Assembly: GCA_002380945.1 (NCBI GenBank)
Contig: DFWO01000143.1
Location: 3,257-32,360 of the forward strand
From: Methylococcaceae bacterium UBA4132
Lineage (GTDB): Bacteria; Pseudomonadota; Gammaproteobacteria; Methylococcales; Methylomonadaceae
DNA length: 29,104 nt
Reading direction: 5' to 3'
Every line of letters begins with the position of its first letter. The first letter of the stretch is position 1. A program made the translations under genes and the position numbers. Below, piece after piece: positions 8,345 to 16,877 of the stretch. The notes under the pieces are model-generated. The model did no database searches, had not been told where the DNA came from, and saw only the letters and a program-made list of their open reading frames with translations.

Positions 8345-8842
8345 ATGATTGATAACGCCATGCTTAATTTAATCGTGCAATGTTTTTTAGGGTTGTTATA
8401 CGCCAATGCGGGTGAATGGCTGATGCACAAATATATTCTGCACGCGTTGGGGAAAAAACGGCAGAGTTTTTGGGCGTATCATTTATATGACCATCATGCT
8501 GTTTGTACGCGTAACAATATGCTTGATTCGGGGTATCAGACTGTGAGCTTAACGACGTGGAATACGCAAAGCAAGGAGCTGGTAGTGTTAGCGGGTCTTG
8601 TACTGCTGCATGTGCCGATGTTGTTGATATTGCCTGTATTTACCAGCACTGTTTATGCGTCTATCGCTCTTTATTACTATAAGCATCGCAAAGCCCACAT
8701 AGACCCAATGTGGGCTAAGCGGCATTTGCGTTGGCATTATGAACATCATCTTGGTGGCAATAGTGAGGCAAACTGGTGTGTGACTTGGCCGTGGTTTGAT
8801 TATTTACTGGGAACGCGCGTTAAAAGTAAACAGCTAGATTAA
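8345..8842 (+). CDS. Histidine-rich membrane protein, fatty acid hydroxylase-like
   Basis: A small integral membrane protein with the spaced histidine clusters of the fatty acid hydroxylase / sterol desaturase superfamily, which bind a di-iron centre. Visible clusters are EWLMHKYILH near the N-terminus, HLYDHH, HRKAH, and WHYEHH towards the C-terminus, with hydrophobic stretches before the first and between the second and third. The substrate is unknown, and membership rests on the histidine pattern. I chose ATG at 8345 (165 residues); an in-frame TTG at 8324 would add seven residues and has a GGTGGA nine bases upstream, so it remains possible. The neighbours do not give a pathway. The gene is convergent with the cytochrome gene, two bases apart. 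Confidence 0.6.
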   Translation: MIDNAMLNLIVQCFLGLLYANAGEWLMHKYILHALGKKRQSFWAYHLYDHHAVCTRNNMLDSGYQTVSLTTWNTQSKELVVLAGLVLLHVPMLLILPVFTSTVYASIALYYYKHRKAHIDPMWAKRHLRWHYEHHLGGNSEANWCVTWPWFDYLLGTRVKSKQLD

Positions 8843-8844
8843 TG

Positions 8845-9573
8845 CTATTTTTCCTTAGCAAAAAACCACATCTGATACACGCTGAGCAAAATTTGTAATC
8901 CCATTGATAAACCCATTAACGCGCCACTGGCGACGACAACATAAGAAAAACTGGGTATGGATTTGGTGATAAACCATGACAGCACATCGAGTAACATGGC
9001 GGCAAATGGAATAACGACCGCGATTCTTTTCACATGAATATTAATATCACACAGAATAAATATCTTGCCGATAAAAAACAAAATAAAGGCAATGCCAAAT
9101 AAATGTATGTGTGAAACTCGAATTAATGCGGGAATACTTGCGCCGCCTGAATGGGCAACTTCTGCAACGCCTGCATAGTTAGTTAAATCGGGTAGGGCAG
9201 GGTTGATAATAGGGGTATGACAGATGATACAATCACGATTGAGGATGGGCGCAATTTTTTCATTATATTCAGGTTCTTCCGCGCCTGCTTGTATCCAATC
9301 TAAAATAATATCCTTGTCACTTTTATGTTTTAAATTAGGTTCCATGATGCCAGTAATGGCGTTACCAAGGCGCGTTTGTTCTTTAGAGCCATGATAATGA
9401 ATGGTCACATCGTCGATAGAAAGCCCTGCTTTGCCATCTCGTCCTTGATGGGTGTAGTACAAATTTGCCAGTGCGGCTAAGTAACCGAGTCCTATGGTCA
9501 GCAGAAATACGGTGTTTAAAATCCGTTCACTGACGGAAATATCTTTAAAGCGTGTGTAACGTTCTTTGCTCAT
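8845..9573 (-). CDS. Predicted membrane-bound c-type cytochrome, single haem site
   Basis: The 242-residue product has one N-terminal membrane segment (about residues 18-40), a hydrophilic domain with a single haem-attachment motif CIICH (C115, C118, H119), and three membrane segments in the C-terminal half (beginning near HIHLFGIAFILFFIGKIFIL). The domain with the haem motif is therefore probably periplasmic. A role in electron transfer is inferred; I do not recognise a named family. The start at ATG 9571-9573 (MSKERYTRF) is supported by AGGA seven bases upstream; the adjacent upstream ATG is three bases nearer to it. A longer frame from 9603 begins with a non-ATG codon and lacks support. 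Confidence 0.65.
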   Translation of the reverse strand: MSKERYTRFKDISVSERILNTVFLLTIGLGYLAALANLYYTHQGRDGKAGLSIDDVTIHYHGSKEQTRLGNAITGIMEPNLKHKSDKDIILDWIQAGAEEPEYNEKIAPILNRDCIICHTPIINPALPDLTNYAGVAEVAHSGGASIPALIRVSHIHLFGIAFILFFIGKIFILCDINIHVKRIAVVIPFAAMLLDVLSWFITKSIPSFSYVVVASGALMGLSMGLQILLSVYQMWFFAKEK

Positions 9574-9617
9574 CATTACTTCCTGATAATAGTATAAATA
9601 CAAGTGATTTTTGTATT

Positions 9618-9646
9618 GTACAGACCTTGTTTTACAACGTCTCTAC
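9618..9646. repeat. Dispersed palindrome (GTAGAGACGTTG type)
   Basis: Arms GTACAGACCTTGT (9618-9630) and ACAACGTCTCTAC (9634-9646) with a three-base loop and two mismatches in 13 pairs. It lies in the divergent spacer between the cytochrome gene and the zinc-ribbon gene. There is no T-run, so it is not a clear terminator. Confidence 0.55.
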
Positions 9647-9784
9647 AACGTGCTTGTGGCGAGTATTTACCACTACAAATGCTTGCCACACTTGATTTAA
9701 GAGTTTTATGGCATCACTATCAGCTTTTAATCATCAAAAGCGTTAGAATACGGCACACATTATAAATATTAGGAGTGATACACC

Positions 9785-10270
9785 ATGAACAAAGACAAAC
9801 TCATCAAAGCCTATAGCGAATTCATGCAGCATCTGCATGAAACGATGGAAGATACTCTGCATACTTTTTCTGAAGCTCTGGAAATTTCTAAACAAAAAAC
9901 CAGTGAAAATAATGAATTAACCGAGGCTGAATTAGACAAAGTATCAGGCTATGTGCAACGTGATATTGAACACGCGGCACACGGCTTAGAACATAAAGCC
10001 GACAGTGATTCGCTGTCTGAATGGTTTAAATTTGATGTTGAACTGATTGAAAAATTTACTCTCGATGCGTTTTTAAGTCTGGCAGACAAAACACGCATAG
10101 AGCTGGAAAAAATTAAACAATTAGCCACGAAACACACATACCACAGTGGCGATATTACCTTTCCAGGCACGTTTATTTGTGATGAATGCGGCAAAGAAAT
10201 TGCGTTTAAAATACCTAGCGAAATCCCAGAGTGTCCAAAATGTCATGCGACAACGTTTATTCGCATTTGA
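9785..10270 (+). CDS. Zinc-ribbon protein, DUF1451 / YbeL family
   Basis: The 161-residue product starts with a long, highly charged helical region (about residues 1-120, probably coiled coil) and ends in a zinc ribbon with C132-x2-C135 and C150-x2-C153. This is the architecture of E. coli YbeL (DUF1451), whose function is not established. The start is well supported: AGGAG at 9771-9775, nine bases before ATG 9785. It lies 59 bases upstream of a ParA-type ATPase on the same strand, so the two may be cotranscribed. Confidence 0.8.
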   Translation: MNKDKLIKAYSEFMQHLHETMEDTLHTFSEALEISKQKTSENNELTEAELDKVSGYVQRDIEHAAHGLEHKADSDSLSEWFKFDVELIEKFTLDAFLSLADKTRIELEKIKQLATKHTYHSGDITFPGTFICDECGKEIAFKIPSEIPECPKCHATTFIRI

Positions 10271-10329
10271 TAAACAATCAGCAAACTTTATAATTTAACT
10301 TTATCTACTTGATTTCACAGGATCGTAAC

Positions 10330-11109
10330 ATGCGCAGAGTCATATTCAACCAAAAAGGCGGGGTCGGAAAATCCACCATTACCTGTAATTTAGCCGCAAT
10401 TAGTGCAGTTGAAGGCAAGCGTACGCTCGTGATTGATTTAGATATACAGGGCAATTCCACGCAATATTTGCTAGGACAAAAAGTCACTGACAGTGATAAA
10501 ACCATTGCCCATTTTTTCAAAGATTGTTTAAGTATTTCTTTATTCGGTAGTAATAATAGCACGGGCTTAGAAGGTGTAATTCATGAAACGCCGTTTCCGA
10601 ATTTATATGTGATTCCTTCACATCCAGAACTTGAGCCGCTACAAGGTCGTTTAGAATCGCGCTTTAAAATCTTTAAATTAAAAGAAGCACTAGAAAAATT
10701 AGAAGGTTTTGATTCTATTTATATCGACACGCCACCGATTTTAAATTTTTACAGTCAATCGGCTTTGATTGCAGCGGATAAATGCTTGATTCCGTTTGAT
10801 TGCGATACGTTTTCCAGAGAGGCGTTATATACGTTGATGCAAGCATTAACCGAAGTTAAAGCCGATCATAATCAAAAACTGGAAATTGAAGGTATTGTGG
10901 TGAATCAATATCAAAAGCAAGCAAATTTGCCGCGTTTGCTAGTGGAGCAATTAATCGCTGAAGGTTTACCTGTCTTAAGTAGCATGATTTCACCTTCGGT
11001 TAAAATCAGAGAATCGCACAGTGAATCTAAGCCGTTGATTCACTATATGCCTACTCACAAATTAACAATTGAGTATTTGGCGTTACACGCTGAGATTCAC
11101 GGCGGTTAA
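10330..11109 (+). CDS. ParA family ATPase (orphan)
   Basis: A deviant-Walker ATPase of the ParA/MinD class, proteins that dimerise with ATP on DNA or membrane and position cargo. The Walker A' motif is KGGVGKST (residues 9-16, with both signature lysines K9 and K14), followed by the switch region DLDIQGNSTQ and the Walker B-like IYIDTPPIL. The C-terminal part (SMISPSVKIRESHSESKPL) is typical of small chromosomal ParA proteins. The start is ATG 10330 with AGGA eight bases upstream (259 residues); a TTG 21 bases upstream lacks a ribosome site. No ParB gene or parS-like inverted repeat accompanies it, so its cargo is unknown. Its upstream neighbour is the YbeL-like protein. Confidence 0.88.
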   Translation: MRRVIFNQKGGVGKSTITCNLAAISAVEGKRTLVIDLDIQGNSTQYLLGQKVTDSDKTIAHFFKDCLSISLFGSNNSTGLEGVIHETPFPNLYVIPSHPELEPLQGRLESRFKIFKLKEALEKLEGFDSIYIDTPPILNFYSQSALIAADKCLIPFDCDTFSREALYTLMQALTEVKADHNQKLEIEGIVVNQYQKQANLPRLLVEQLIAEGLPVLSSMISPSVKIRESHSESKPLIHYMPTHKLTIEYLALHAEIHGG

Positions 11110-11130
11110 ATCTTTCCGTCGCTAAACACG

Positions 11131-11160
11131 CTAGTTCCCAAGCTAAATCTTGGGAACTAG
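11131..11160. repeat. Perfect palindrome between convergent genes
   Basis: Arms of 12 bases, CTAGTTCCCAAG (11131-11142) and CTTGGGAACTAG (11149-11160), around the loop CTAAAT. It lies between the convergent ends of the ParA and symporter genes, where it could block read-through from both sides. No T-run follows on either strand, and the sequence resembles a dispersed repeat. Confidence 0.75.
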
Positions 11161-11197
11161 GTCTTGTAAACTCTAGCTTCCTACCTATTCCGCCGAG

Positions 11198-12448
11198 TTA
11201 TTTCAACGCCCCTTGCCAACGACTTACCAACGTAGCGGCAATACTATTGCCAAATACATTAGTCGCACTGCGTCCCATATCGAGAATTTGATCTATACCC
11301 AGCAGTAATAACAAACCTGCTTCAGGAATGTGAAACATCGACAAAGTAGCGGCAATCACAATCAATGACGCTCTAGGCACACCTGCCACACCTTTACTGG
11401 TAAATAACAGCACCAGCAACATCATGAGCTGTTCACTTAATGGCATATCAATACCGTAAGCCTGAGCAATGAATAACACCGCAAAGGTCATATACATCAT
11501 GCTACCGTCCAGATTAAATGAATAACCTAACGGTAATACCAAACCACAAACTTTTTCATCACAGCCAAAGCGTTCTAGTTGTTGTAATAGTTTGGGATAG
11601 GCACTTTCGCTACTCGCTGTACCGAACGCCAGTAACATCGGTTCACGAATATGGCGTAATAAAGACCAGATTCGATGCCCGATAAACAATGCAGCAAAAA
11701 CACCCAGCAAAGTACACAGTAATAGCAGGGCAAAATAAAATTCACCAATAAACTGCCCATAGCTCAATAAAACCTCAATACCATTTTGGGCAATCACCGA
11801 AGCCATCGCAGCAAATACTGCGACAGGTGCGTAGTGCATCACATAACTGGTGACTTTCAGCATGACATGAGACAGCGAGTCGAGTAATTTCACCGTTGGG
11901 TGTGCTAGCTCGCCTAACGAAGCACAAGCAATACCAAAGAACATCGAGAACACCACAATCTGCAAAATCTCATTGTTTGCCATCGCTTCAATAATACTTT
12001 TGGGAAAGACGTGGGCAACAAAACTGGTTAATGTTGGTTTAACATTTGTTAATCCAGTGCTGGCATCAACAGGCGGTAGCTCGATGTGTAATGAAGAACC
12101 AGGATGTAATATATTAACCAGCATCATACCCAGCAACAGACTGAATAAAGACGCGGAGAAAAACCACAGCATGGCTTTAATGCCAATTCGTCCCACGGTT
12201 TTAACATCACCTGTTTTAGCCATACCTACCACCAAAGTAGCAAACACCAACGGCGCGATAATCATCTTTACTAAACGTAAGAAAATATCCGTTAACACGG
12301 CGAGGATTTCGATGATTTGTAGTAGGGCAGGGCTACCTTTGGCTAGGGTTAGATTGAGTAACTCACCTGTTATAATACCTAGCATCAGTGCGATAGCGAC
12401 GTAAAGAGTTTGGCGATTGGGTGCTTGGGCTTGATGGGGATGGCTCAT
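11198..12448 (-). CDS. Dicarboxylate/amino acid:cation symporter (DctA/GltP family)
   Basis: A secondary transporter of the DAACS (SDF) family that would import dicarboxylates or acidic amino acids with Na+ or H+ across the inner membrane. The 416-residue product has the family fold: N-terminal helices, the first re-entrant hairpin with a serine-rich tip (AFGTASSESAYP), the FNLDGSMMYM stretch that forms the cation site, the second hairpin (TSKGVAGVPRA) and the last helix motif DMGRSATNVFGNS. The substrate cannot be set from sequence alone. The start is ATG 12446-12448 with AAGGAA about seven bases upstream. The terminator of the preceding operon lies just upstream, so this gene probably has its own promoter in the 12449-12480 region. 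Confidence 0.9.
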   Translation of the reverse strand: MSHPHQAQAPNRQTLYVAIALMLGIITGELLNLTLAKGSPALLQIIEILAVLTDIFLRLVKMIIAPLVFATLVVGMAKTGDVKTVGRIGIKAMLWFFSASLFSLLLGMMLVNILHPGSSLHIELPPVDASTGLTNVKPTLTSFVAHVFPKSIIEAMANNEILQIVVFSMFFGIACASLGELAHPTVKLLDSLSHVMLKVTSYVMHYAPVAVFAAMASVIAQNGIEVLLSYGQFIGEFYFALLLLCTLLGVFAALFIGHRIWSLLRHIREPMLLAFGTASSESAYPKLLQQLERFGCDEKVCGLVLPLGYSFNLDGSMMYMTFAVLFIAQAYGIDMPLSEQLMMLLVLLFTSKGVAGVPRASLIVIAATLSMFHIPEAGLLLLLGIDQILDMGRSATNVFGNSIAATLVSRWQGALK

Positions 12449-12481
12449 AACAATTCCTTAAATAGTTTTGCATGACAGAAC

Positions 12482-12506
12482 AAAAAAAAGAGCCTTGCGG
12501 CTCTTT
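12482..12506 (-). terminator. Intrinsic terminator after dsbC
   Basis: On the minus strand, AAAGAGCC-GCAA-GGCTCTTT forms an 8-pair hairpin, and the right arm continues into a run of eight T. It closes the long rpsB-to-dsbC gene series and separates it from the symporter gene. Confidence 0.9.
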
Positions 12507-12549
12507 CTTACTGAGACTAACCCGCCTCAAGTAAAGCGATAACAGGAAT

Positions 12550-12593
12550 CCAATAGCTTTAGCTGTTGGCTAGAAAACAGTTAAAGCTGTTTT
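12550..12593 (-). repeat. Twin-hairpin repeat (copy B)
   Basis: Inverted relative to copy A at 8198-8239. It has hairpins CCAATAGCT/AGCTGTTGG (12550-12569) and AAAACAGTT/AGCTGTTTT (12574-12593), each with one mismatch. Read on the minus strand it aligns with copy A along about 50 bases. As with copy A, it follows the 3' end of a gene in the same orientation, here dsbC, and it precedes the intrinsic terminator. Confidence 0.82.
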
Positions 12594-12623
12594 ACGCCTG
12601 CATAAAGACAGCGTGTAATTTAA

Positions 12624-13346
12624 TTACTTAGCTGTGTTCTCGCCTTTCAGCATTTCTGCTAATTGCTTAGCGGGTAAATAACCTGGATAAACTTGCCCTT
12701 TTTCAGAGACTATTGTTGGTGTGCCGTTGACTTCAAATTCTGCGGCTAGTTTCATGTGTTCATCAACAGGATTATCACAGGTTTTTTCTTTGACAGCTTC
12801 GCCTTTTTTAGCAGCAGTTAGTGCGGCTTTACGATCATCAGCACACCAGACAGAGATAGCTTTTTTGTAAGACTCGGTGTTTTTGCCTGATCTTGGGAAG
12901 AATAGGTATTGAACGGTGATGCCTTCCGCTAAATAGGAATCAATTTCTGAATGTAATTTACGGCAGTAACCACAGTCGATGTCAGTAAAAATAGACACGG
13001 TGTATTTGCTGGTTTTGGGTTTAAAGACGATCATTTTGTCTACGCCTAGTTTATTAATGGCGTTGACGTGTGCATCGTTTGCTCTGCCTTCGGTTAAATC
13101 TTTACGCGCGGCGATGTCGATTAAATGCCCTTCTAACAGGTATTTGCCATCGTCAGAGACATAAAACACATTGCTGCCTACCGAAACCTCATACAGTCCT
13201 TTAACTTCAGAGGGCTTTATGGCATCAACTTTCATGGTGGGTATGTGCTTTGCGATAGATTCTTTAACGGTGTTTTCATCGGCGTGAGCGGCTGAAAATG
13301 TCAGGCTGAGTAGTGATACTGCCGCTAGCGTAATAATTTTTTTCAT
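12624..13346 (-). CDS. dsbC: Thiol:disulfide isomerase DsbC
   Basis: The periplasmic disulfide isomerase that repairs wrongly paired cysteines in secreted proteins. The 240-residue product has a signal peptide (cleavage probably after SAAHA, residue 22), an N-terminal dimerisation domain, and a thioredoxin-fold domain with the CGYC active site at C125-C128. A second cysteine pair (VWCADD and KTCDNP) matches the structural disulfide of the family. The cis-proline loop is GTPTIV. It starts 25 bases after rseP with no terminator between, so it is probably the last gene of the operon. In most relatives bamA would follow rseP, so the position is unusual. Confidence 0.93.
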   Translation of the reverse strand: MKKIITLAAVSLLSLTFSAAHADENTVKESIAKHIPTMKVDAIKPSEVKGLYEVSVGSNVFYVSDDGKYLLEGHLIDIAARKDLTEGRANDAHVNAINKLGVDKMIVFKPKTSKYTVSIFTDIDCGYCRKLHSEIDSYLAEGITVQYLFFPRSGKNTESYKKAISVWCADDRKAALTAAKKGEAVKEKTCDNPVDEHMKLAAEFEVNGTPTIVSEKGQVYPGYLPAKQLAEMLKGENTAK

Positions 13347-13371
13347 GATTTTCTCGTATTGGTTTTGTGGA

Positions 13372-14733
13372 TTACTGAAATAATCGCTGTACGTCTACAA
13401 ACATGGCGATTGCCATCAATAGCATTAATAAAGTCAGTCCTACTTGTTGAAAAAATAATTGCACTTTTTCGGGAACGGGCTTGCCGCGCACTGCTTCTAG
13501 GGCAAAAAACAATAAGTGACCACCGTCTAAGACGGGAATGGGTAGTAAATTTAGCACCCCCAAGCTCACACTCACTAAGCCCAGAAATTTAATGAAGGCA
13601 ACAAAACCCATATCGGCAGATTGCCCTGCATATTGCGCAATGCTAATTGGACCGCTTAGATTTTCAACTGAGGCTTTGCCGATTAACATTCTGCCCATCA
13701 TTTTTAATGTCGATGTGCAGTAAAAATAGGTTGTTTTAAAAGCGGCAGGTATAGCGGCGAGTGGTGATAAGGCGTGATCAACGGTGATGGCTTTAATAAG
13801 TTCTTCTGGAACTAAGACAGCCGCGCCGATTTTACCTTCGGTATTTTTACCAACTTGTACGGATTTTGGCGTGAGGGTACGTGGCATTCTTACACCATCG
13901 CGCTCAATGATTAACTGCATGGCAACATTAGGATGGTTTTTAATGATGTCAACCCACTGTTGCCAGTCTTTTATCGCAGTATTATCGGCACTGATGATTA
14001 AATCGCCTTTTTGTAAATCAGCGGCTAAAGCGGCACTGTCTGGTAATACGCGTCCGATAATGGGCTTTAAGCTAGGTGACCACGGTTTAAAACCAAGGCG
14101 TTTATAGAATGCGGCGGCATCGAGTTTGTCTTGCTCATTCAGCGTGAGCGTTTTAACAATGGCTTGTTCGTTGTCATGCGTTACTGTGACATTAATGGTT
14201 TGCTCACCTTCAAGGGCTAAAGACACAATGCTTTCCATTGCTTCTATCCATGTCGGGGTGAGTTTGTCATTAACGCGCAGTACAACATCACCTTCGATAA
14301 AACCTGCTTGTGCAGCTAATGAACCTTGTTCTACTGTGCCGAGTATGGGTTTAAGACCTGTTTCACCAATAACTAACACAGCCCAAAACAGTATTACCGC
14401 TAACATAAGATTAAACAGCGGCCCTGCGGCAACGATGGCAGTTCTTGCCCAGACAGATTGACGATTAAAAGAAAAAGGCAGGTCTTCGGCAGCGACTTCG
14501 CCTTCACGCTCATCAACCATTTTGACATAGCCGCCTAAAGGAATCGCCGATAACACATATTCGGTATCATTTGGATTTTTTTGATATGACCAGAACACTT
14601 TGCCAAAACCGATGGAAAAGCGCAGGACTTTCACGCCGACTTTACGCGCCACCCAAAAATGTCCAAATTCATGAAATGCCACCAGAATACCGATGGCAAC
14701 AATGAAATAAAATAGGGTATGCAGTAAATCCAT
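13372..14733 (-). CDS. rseP: Site-2 zinc metalloprotease RseP
   Basis: An inner-membrane intramembrane protease that in E. coli cleaves RseA to release sigma-E and clears leftover signal peptides. The 453-residue product has the zinc motif HEFGH at residues 21-25 in the first membrane helix and LDGGH at 402-406 giving the third metal ligand (D403). Two PDZ domains lie in the periplasmic middle part (around AQAGFIEGDVVLRVND and ALAADLQKGDLIISAD). Length and layout match the family. The ATG shares one base with the dxr stop (TAATG), suggesting coupled translation. It follows dxr, as in Pseudomonas-type clusters. Confidence 0.97.
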   Translation of the reverse strand: MDLLHTLFYFIVAIGILVAFHEFGHFWVARKVGVKVLRFSIGFGKVFWSYQKNPNDTEYVLSAIPLGGYVKMVDEREGEVAAEDLPFSFNRQSVWARTAIVAAGPLFNLMLAVILFWAVLVIGETGLKPILGTVEQGSLAAQAGFIEGDVVLRVNDKLTPTWIEAMESIVSLALEGEQTINVTVTHDNEQAIVKTLTLNEQDKLDAAAFYKRLGFKPWSPSLKPIIGRVLPDSAALAADLQKGDLIISADNTAIKDWQQWVDIIKNHPNVAMQLIIERDGVRMPRTLTPKSVQVGKNTEGKIGAAVLVPEELIKAITVDHALSPLAAIPAAFKTTYFYCTSTLKMMGRMLIGKASVENLSGPISIAQYAGQSADMGFVAFIKFLGLVSVSLGVLNLLPIPVLDGGHLLFFALEAVRGKPVPEKVQLFFQQVGLTLLMLLMAIAMFVDVQRLFQ

Positions 14734-15920
14734 TAATGGGTCAGCTCAGCAATTTGTTGGTTAGCAACCACTCGCGCTTGTGCATCTGCTTCTAAAACCA
14801 GCGTTAAGCTATTGGCTGTGGTCGCTGCAAATTTCGCCATCGTACGCTCAATAATGACGGCAATATCAGTAAAGCGTAGTTGCTCATTTAAAAAGGCTTC
14901 CACCGCGATTTCATTGGCGGCATTGAGTACTGTCGGCATGATGCCACCTGCATTAATAGCTTCATAAGCTAAACGCAAACACGGAAAGCGTTGCAAATTA
15001 GGTTCTTCAAAATCCATCCGTGCGACATCAAAAATATTCAGCGGTGCGACACCTGAATCAAAGCGTTCTGGCCATGCTAATGAGTAAGCAATCGGAATAC
15101 GCATATCGGGATTACCCATTTGCGCCAGTACCGTACCATCCACATAATCCACCATCGAATGAATCACGCTTTGTGGATGTATGACGATTTGGATTTGTTC
15201 GGGTTTCATGTCAAACAATAAACAGGCTTCAATCATTTCTAAGCCTTTGTTCATCATGGTGGCAGAATCCACTGATATTTTTCTGCCCATATCCCAATTA
15301 GGATGGGCGACCGCTTGAGCTGGCGTGACATCAACCATTTTTTCGATGGGTAGTTGGCGAAAAGGCCCGCCTGATGCGGTTAATAAGATGCGTCTAACGC
15401 CTTTCGCTTGTGCGCCTGAGGTATAGCCTGCGGGCATACATTGAAAGATGGCATTATGTTCACTGTCAATCGGCAACAGTTGTGCGCCCGATTTTGCGAC
15501 TGCATCCATAAAAATCGCCCCCGACATCACCAGTGCTTCTTTATTAGCAAGCAAAATGGTTTTACCTGCTTTTGCCGCCGCTAAACTGGGCAATAAACCT
15601 GCCGCACCGACGATTGCCGCCATCACAGAATCAACATTGTCGAGGGTTGCGACGTGTTCTAATGCCGCCGCGCCTGATAATACTTGAATATCAGCGACAG
15701 GTGAGTTTTTTAATTGTTCTTTAAATTCAGCCGCTTTGGCTTCGTTGACCACAACCACCACTTCAGGATGGTGGGTGACGCATTGTTCGTACAGATCAGT
15801 AATATTAGTGTTAGCGGTTAAGGCTATGACTTTATAAAGATGAGAATGTCTTGCCACTACATCTAAAGTGCTAACGCCAATTGAACCCGTCGCGCCGAGT
15901 ATGCAAATACCTTTTTTCAT
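14733..15920 (-). CDS. dxr: 1-deoxy-D-xylulose 5-phosphate reductoisomerase
   Basis: This enzyme converts DXP to 2-C-methyl-D-erythritol 4-phosphate with NADPH, the first committed step of the MEP isoprenoid pathway. The 395-residue product has the N-terminal nucleotide-binding motif GATGSIGVSTLDV, the LLANKEALVMSG stretch, the metal-site region LPIDSEHNAIFQ and the flexible-loop region further on, all typical. The ATG at 15918-15920 has GAGGA six to seven bases upstream. It lies 10 bases after cdsA and overlaps rseP by one base. Its product feeds the isoprenoid chain that uppS, two genes upstream, lengthens. Confidence 0.97.
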   Translation of the reverse strand: MKKGICILGATGSIGVSTLDVVARHSHLYKVIALTANTNITDLYEQCVTHHPEVVVVVNEAKAAEFKEQLKNSPVADIQVLSGAAALEHVATLDNVDSVMAAIVGAAGLLPSLAAAKAGKTILLANKEALVMSGAIFMDAVAKSGAQLLPIDSEHNAIFQCMPAGYTSGAQAKGVRRILLTASGGPFRQLPIEKMVDVTPAQAVAHPNWDMGRKISVDSATMMNKGLEMIEACLLFDMKPEQIQIVIHPQSVIHSMVDYVDGTVLAQMGNPDMRIPIAYSLAWPERFDSGVAPLNIFDVARMDFEEPNLQRFPCLRLAYEAINAGGIMPTVLNAANEIAVEAFLNEQLRFTDIAVIIERTMAKFAATTANSLTLVLEADAQARVVANQQIAELTH

Positions 15921-15930
15921 AATCAGTCCT

Positions 15931-16860
15931 CTATTCAGCAGGGGCTAACAAAATCATATAAATCCAATAGATACCCGCATAAAACACAGGCGTTGCGGCA
16001 ATTAGGCTATCAATTCGATCTAACACACCACCATGACCAGGTAATATATTACCGCTATCTTTCACACCAACGCGACGTTTTGCTAAGCTGAAAAATAAAT
16101 CACCATAGATGGACACTAATACCGTAATCACTGATAACAACGTTAAATCGCCAGCCACCATAAAGGTAACGGGTTTTCCATAAGCGATACTTAAAATAAT
16201 ACACAATATAATCGCGCACACCGCAGCTGAGACTAACGCGCCGTACATACCTTCAACTGTTTTTCCTGGGCTAATATCAGGTGCTAATTTGGTTTTTCCC
16301 CATTTTTTGCCAGAAAAATAAGCGGCAATATCAGCAGTCCAAATCAGTACCAACAAATAAAGTGTCAGTTCACTGCCATAAAATGCGCGTAATCTGGATA
16401 AAAACATCCAAGCGGCTAACAATACGCCCCAGCCGATTAAGGCTTGATAACGTGGTCGAAGGGGTAAACTCAACAATTCTACAGGGGCTCTGCGAATTAA
16501 CAGCATCGCCAAAATCCAAAACAGCACAGCAGGTATCACTAGCCATTCTAAAATACCCGATTGTTTGCGTATATCTTCCATTTGAAATTTGTATTTTTCG
16601 GCTAAATAATCCATGGTAGGCACAAGTGCCTCTAAAATATACGTCCACAAATGTAAAAATAACATCGCGAAAATTAACGTACCGATAAATAAACCGCGTT
16701 TAGTTGAGCTAGTGAGGTCAATTAAATTCAGCCATTCCCACGCACCGATTAGCACGATAATAGCAATCAGTAAGGAAAAATAATCGGAAGGTAGCATAAG
16801 CACCGCCGATATGACGACTGTTGCCAAAATGGCAGCAGTAATAATTCGCTGTTTTAACAT
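15931..16860 (-). CDS. cdsA: Phosphatidate cytidylyltransferase
   Basis: An inner-membrane enzyme that makes CDP-diacylglycerol from phosphatidate and CTP, the branch point for bacterial phospholipids. It is a polytopic protein of 309 residues. The C-terminal family signature is intact: KRRVGVKDSGNILPGHGGVL followed by DRIDSL. Upstream, KWGKTKLAPDISPGKTVEG is the other conserved block. It is about 25 residues longer than E. coli CdsA. The extra length seems to lie around residues 70-105, where a hydrophilic stretch (DYLAEKYKFQMEDIRKQS) sits between membrane segments. It starts 17 bases after uppS. Confidence 0.95.
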   Translation of the reverse strand: MLKQRIITAAILATVVISAVLMLPSDYFSLLIAIIVLIGAWEWLNLIDLTSSTKRGLFIGTLIFAMLFLHLWTYILEALVPTMDYLAEKYKFQMEDIRKQSGILEWLVIPAVLFWILAMLLIRRAPVELLSLPLRPRYQALIGWGVLLAAWMFLSRLRAFYGSELTLYLLVLIWTADIAAYFSGKKWGKTKLAPDISPGKTVEGMYGALVSAAVCAIILCIILSIAYGKPVTFMVAGDLTLLSVITVLVSIYGDLFFSLAKRRVGVKDSGNILPGHGGVLDRIDSLIAATPVFYAGIYWIYMILLAPAE

Positions 16861-16877
16861 GGTGATAAATTCTAAGG

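Noticed and set aside
4809..9758. Shared 15-mer TAGAATAC(C/G)GCACAC at 4809 and 9744 as a promoter or operator motif
   Set aside because: Only two copies, with inconsistent orientation to genes and no good -35; chance or a general -10-like sequence is as likely.
11131..11160. Palindrome between the ParA and symporter genes as a parS centromere site for ParA
   Set aside because: It does not resemble parS, there is no ParB, and it looks like a dispersed repeat at convergent gene ends.
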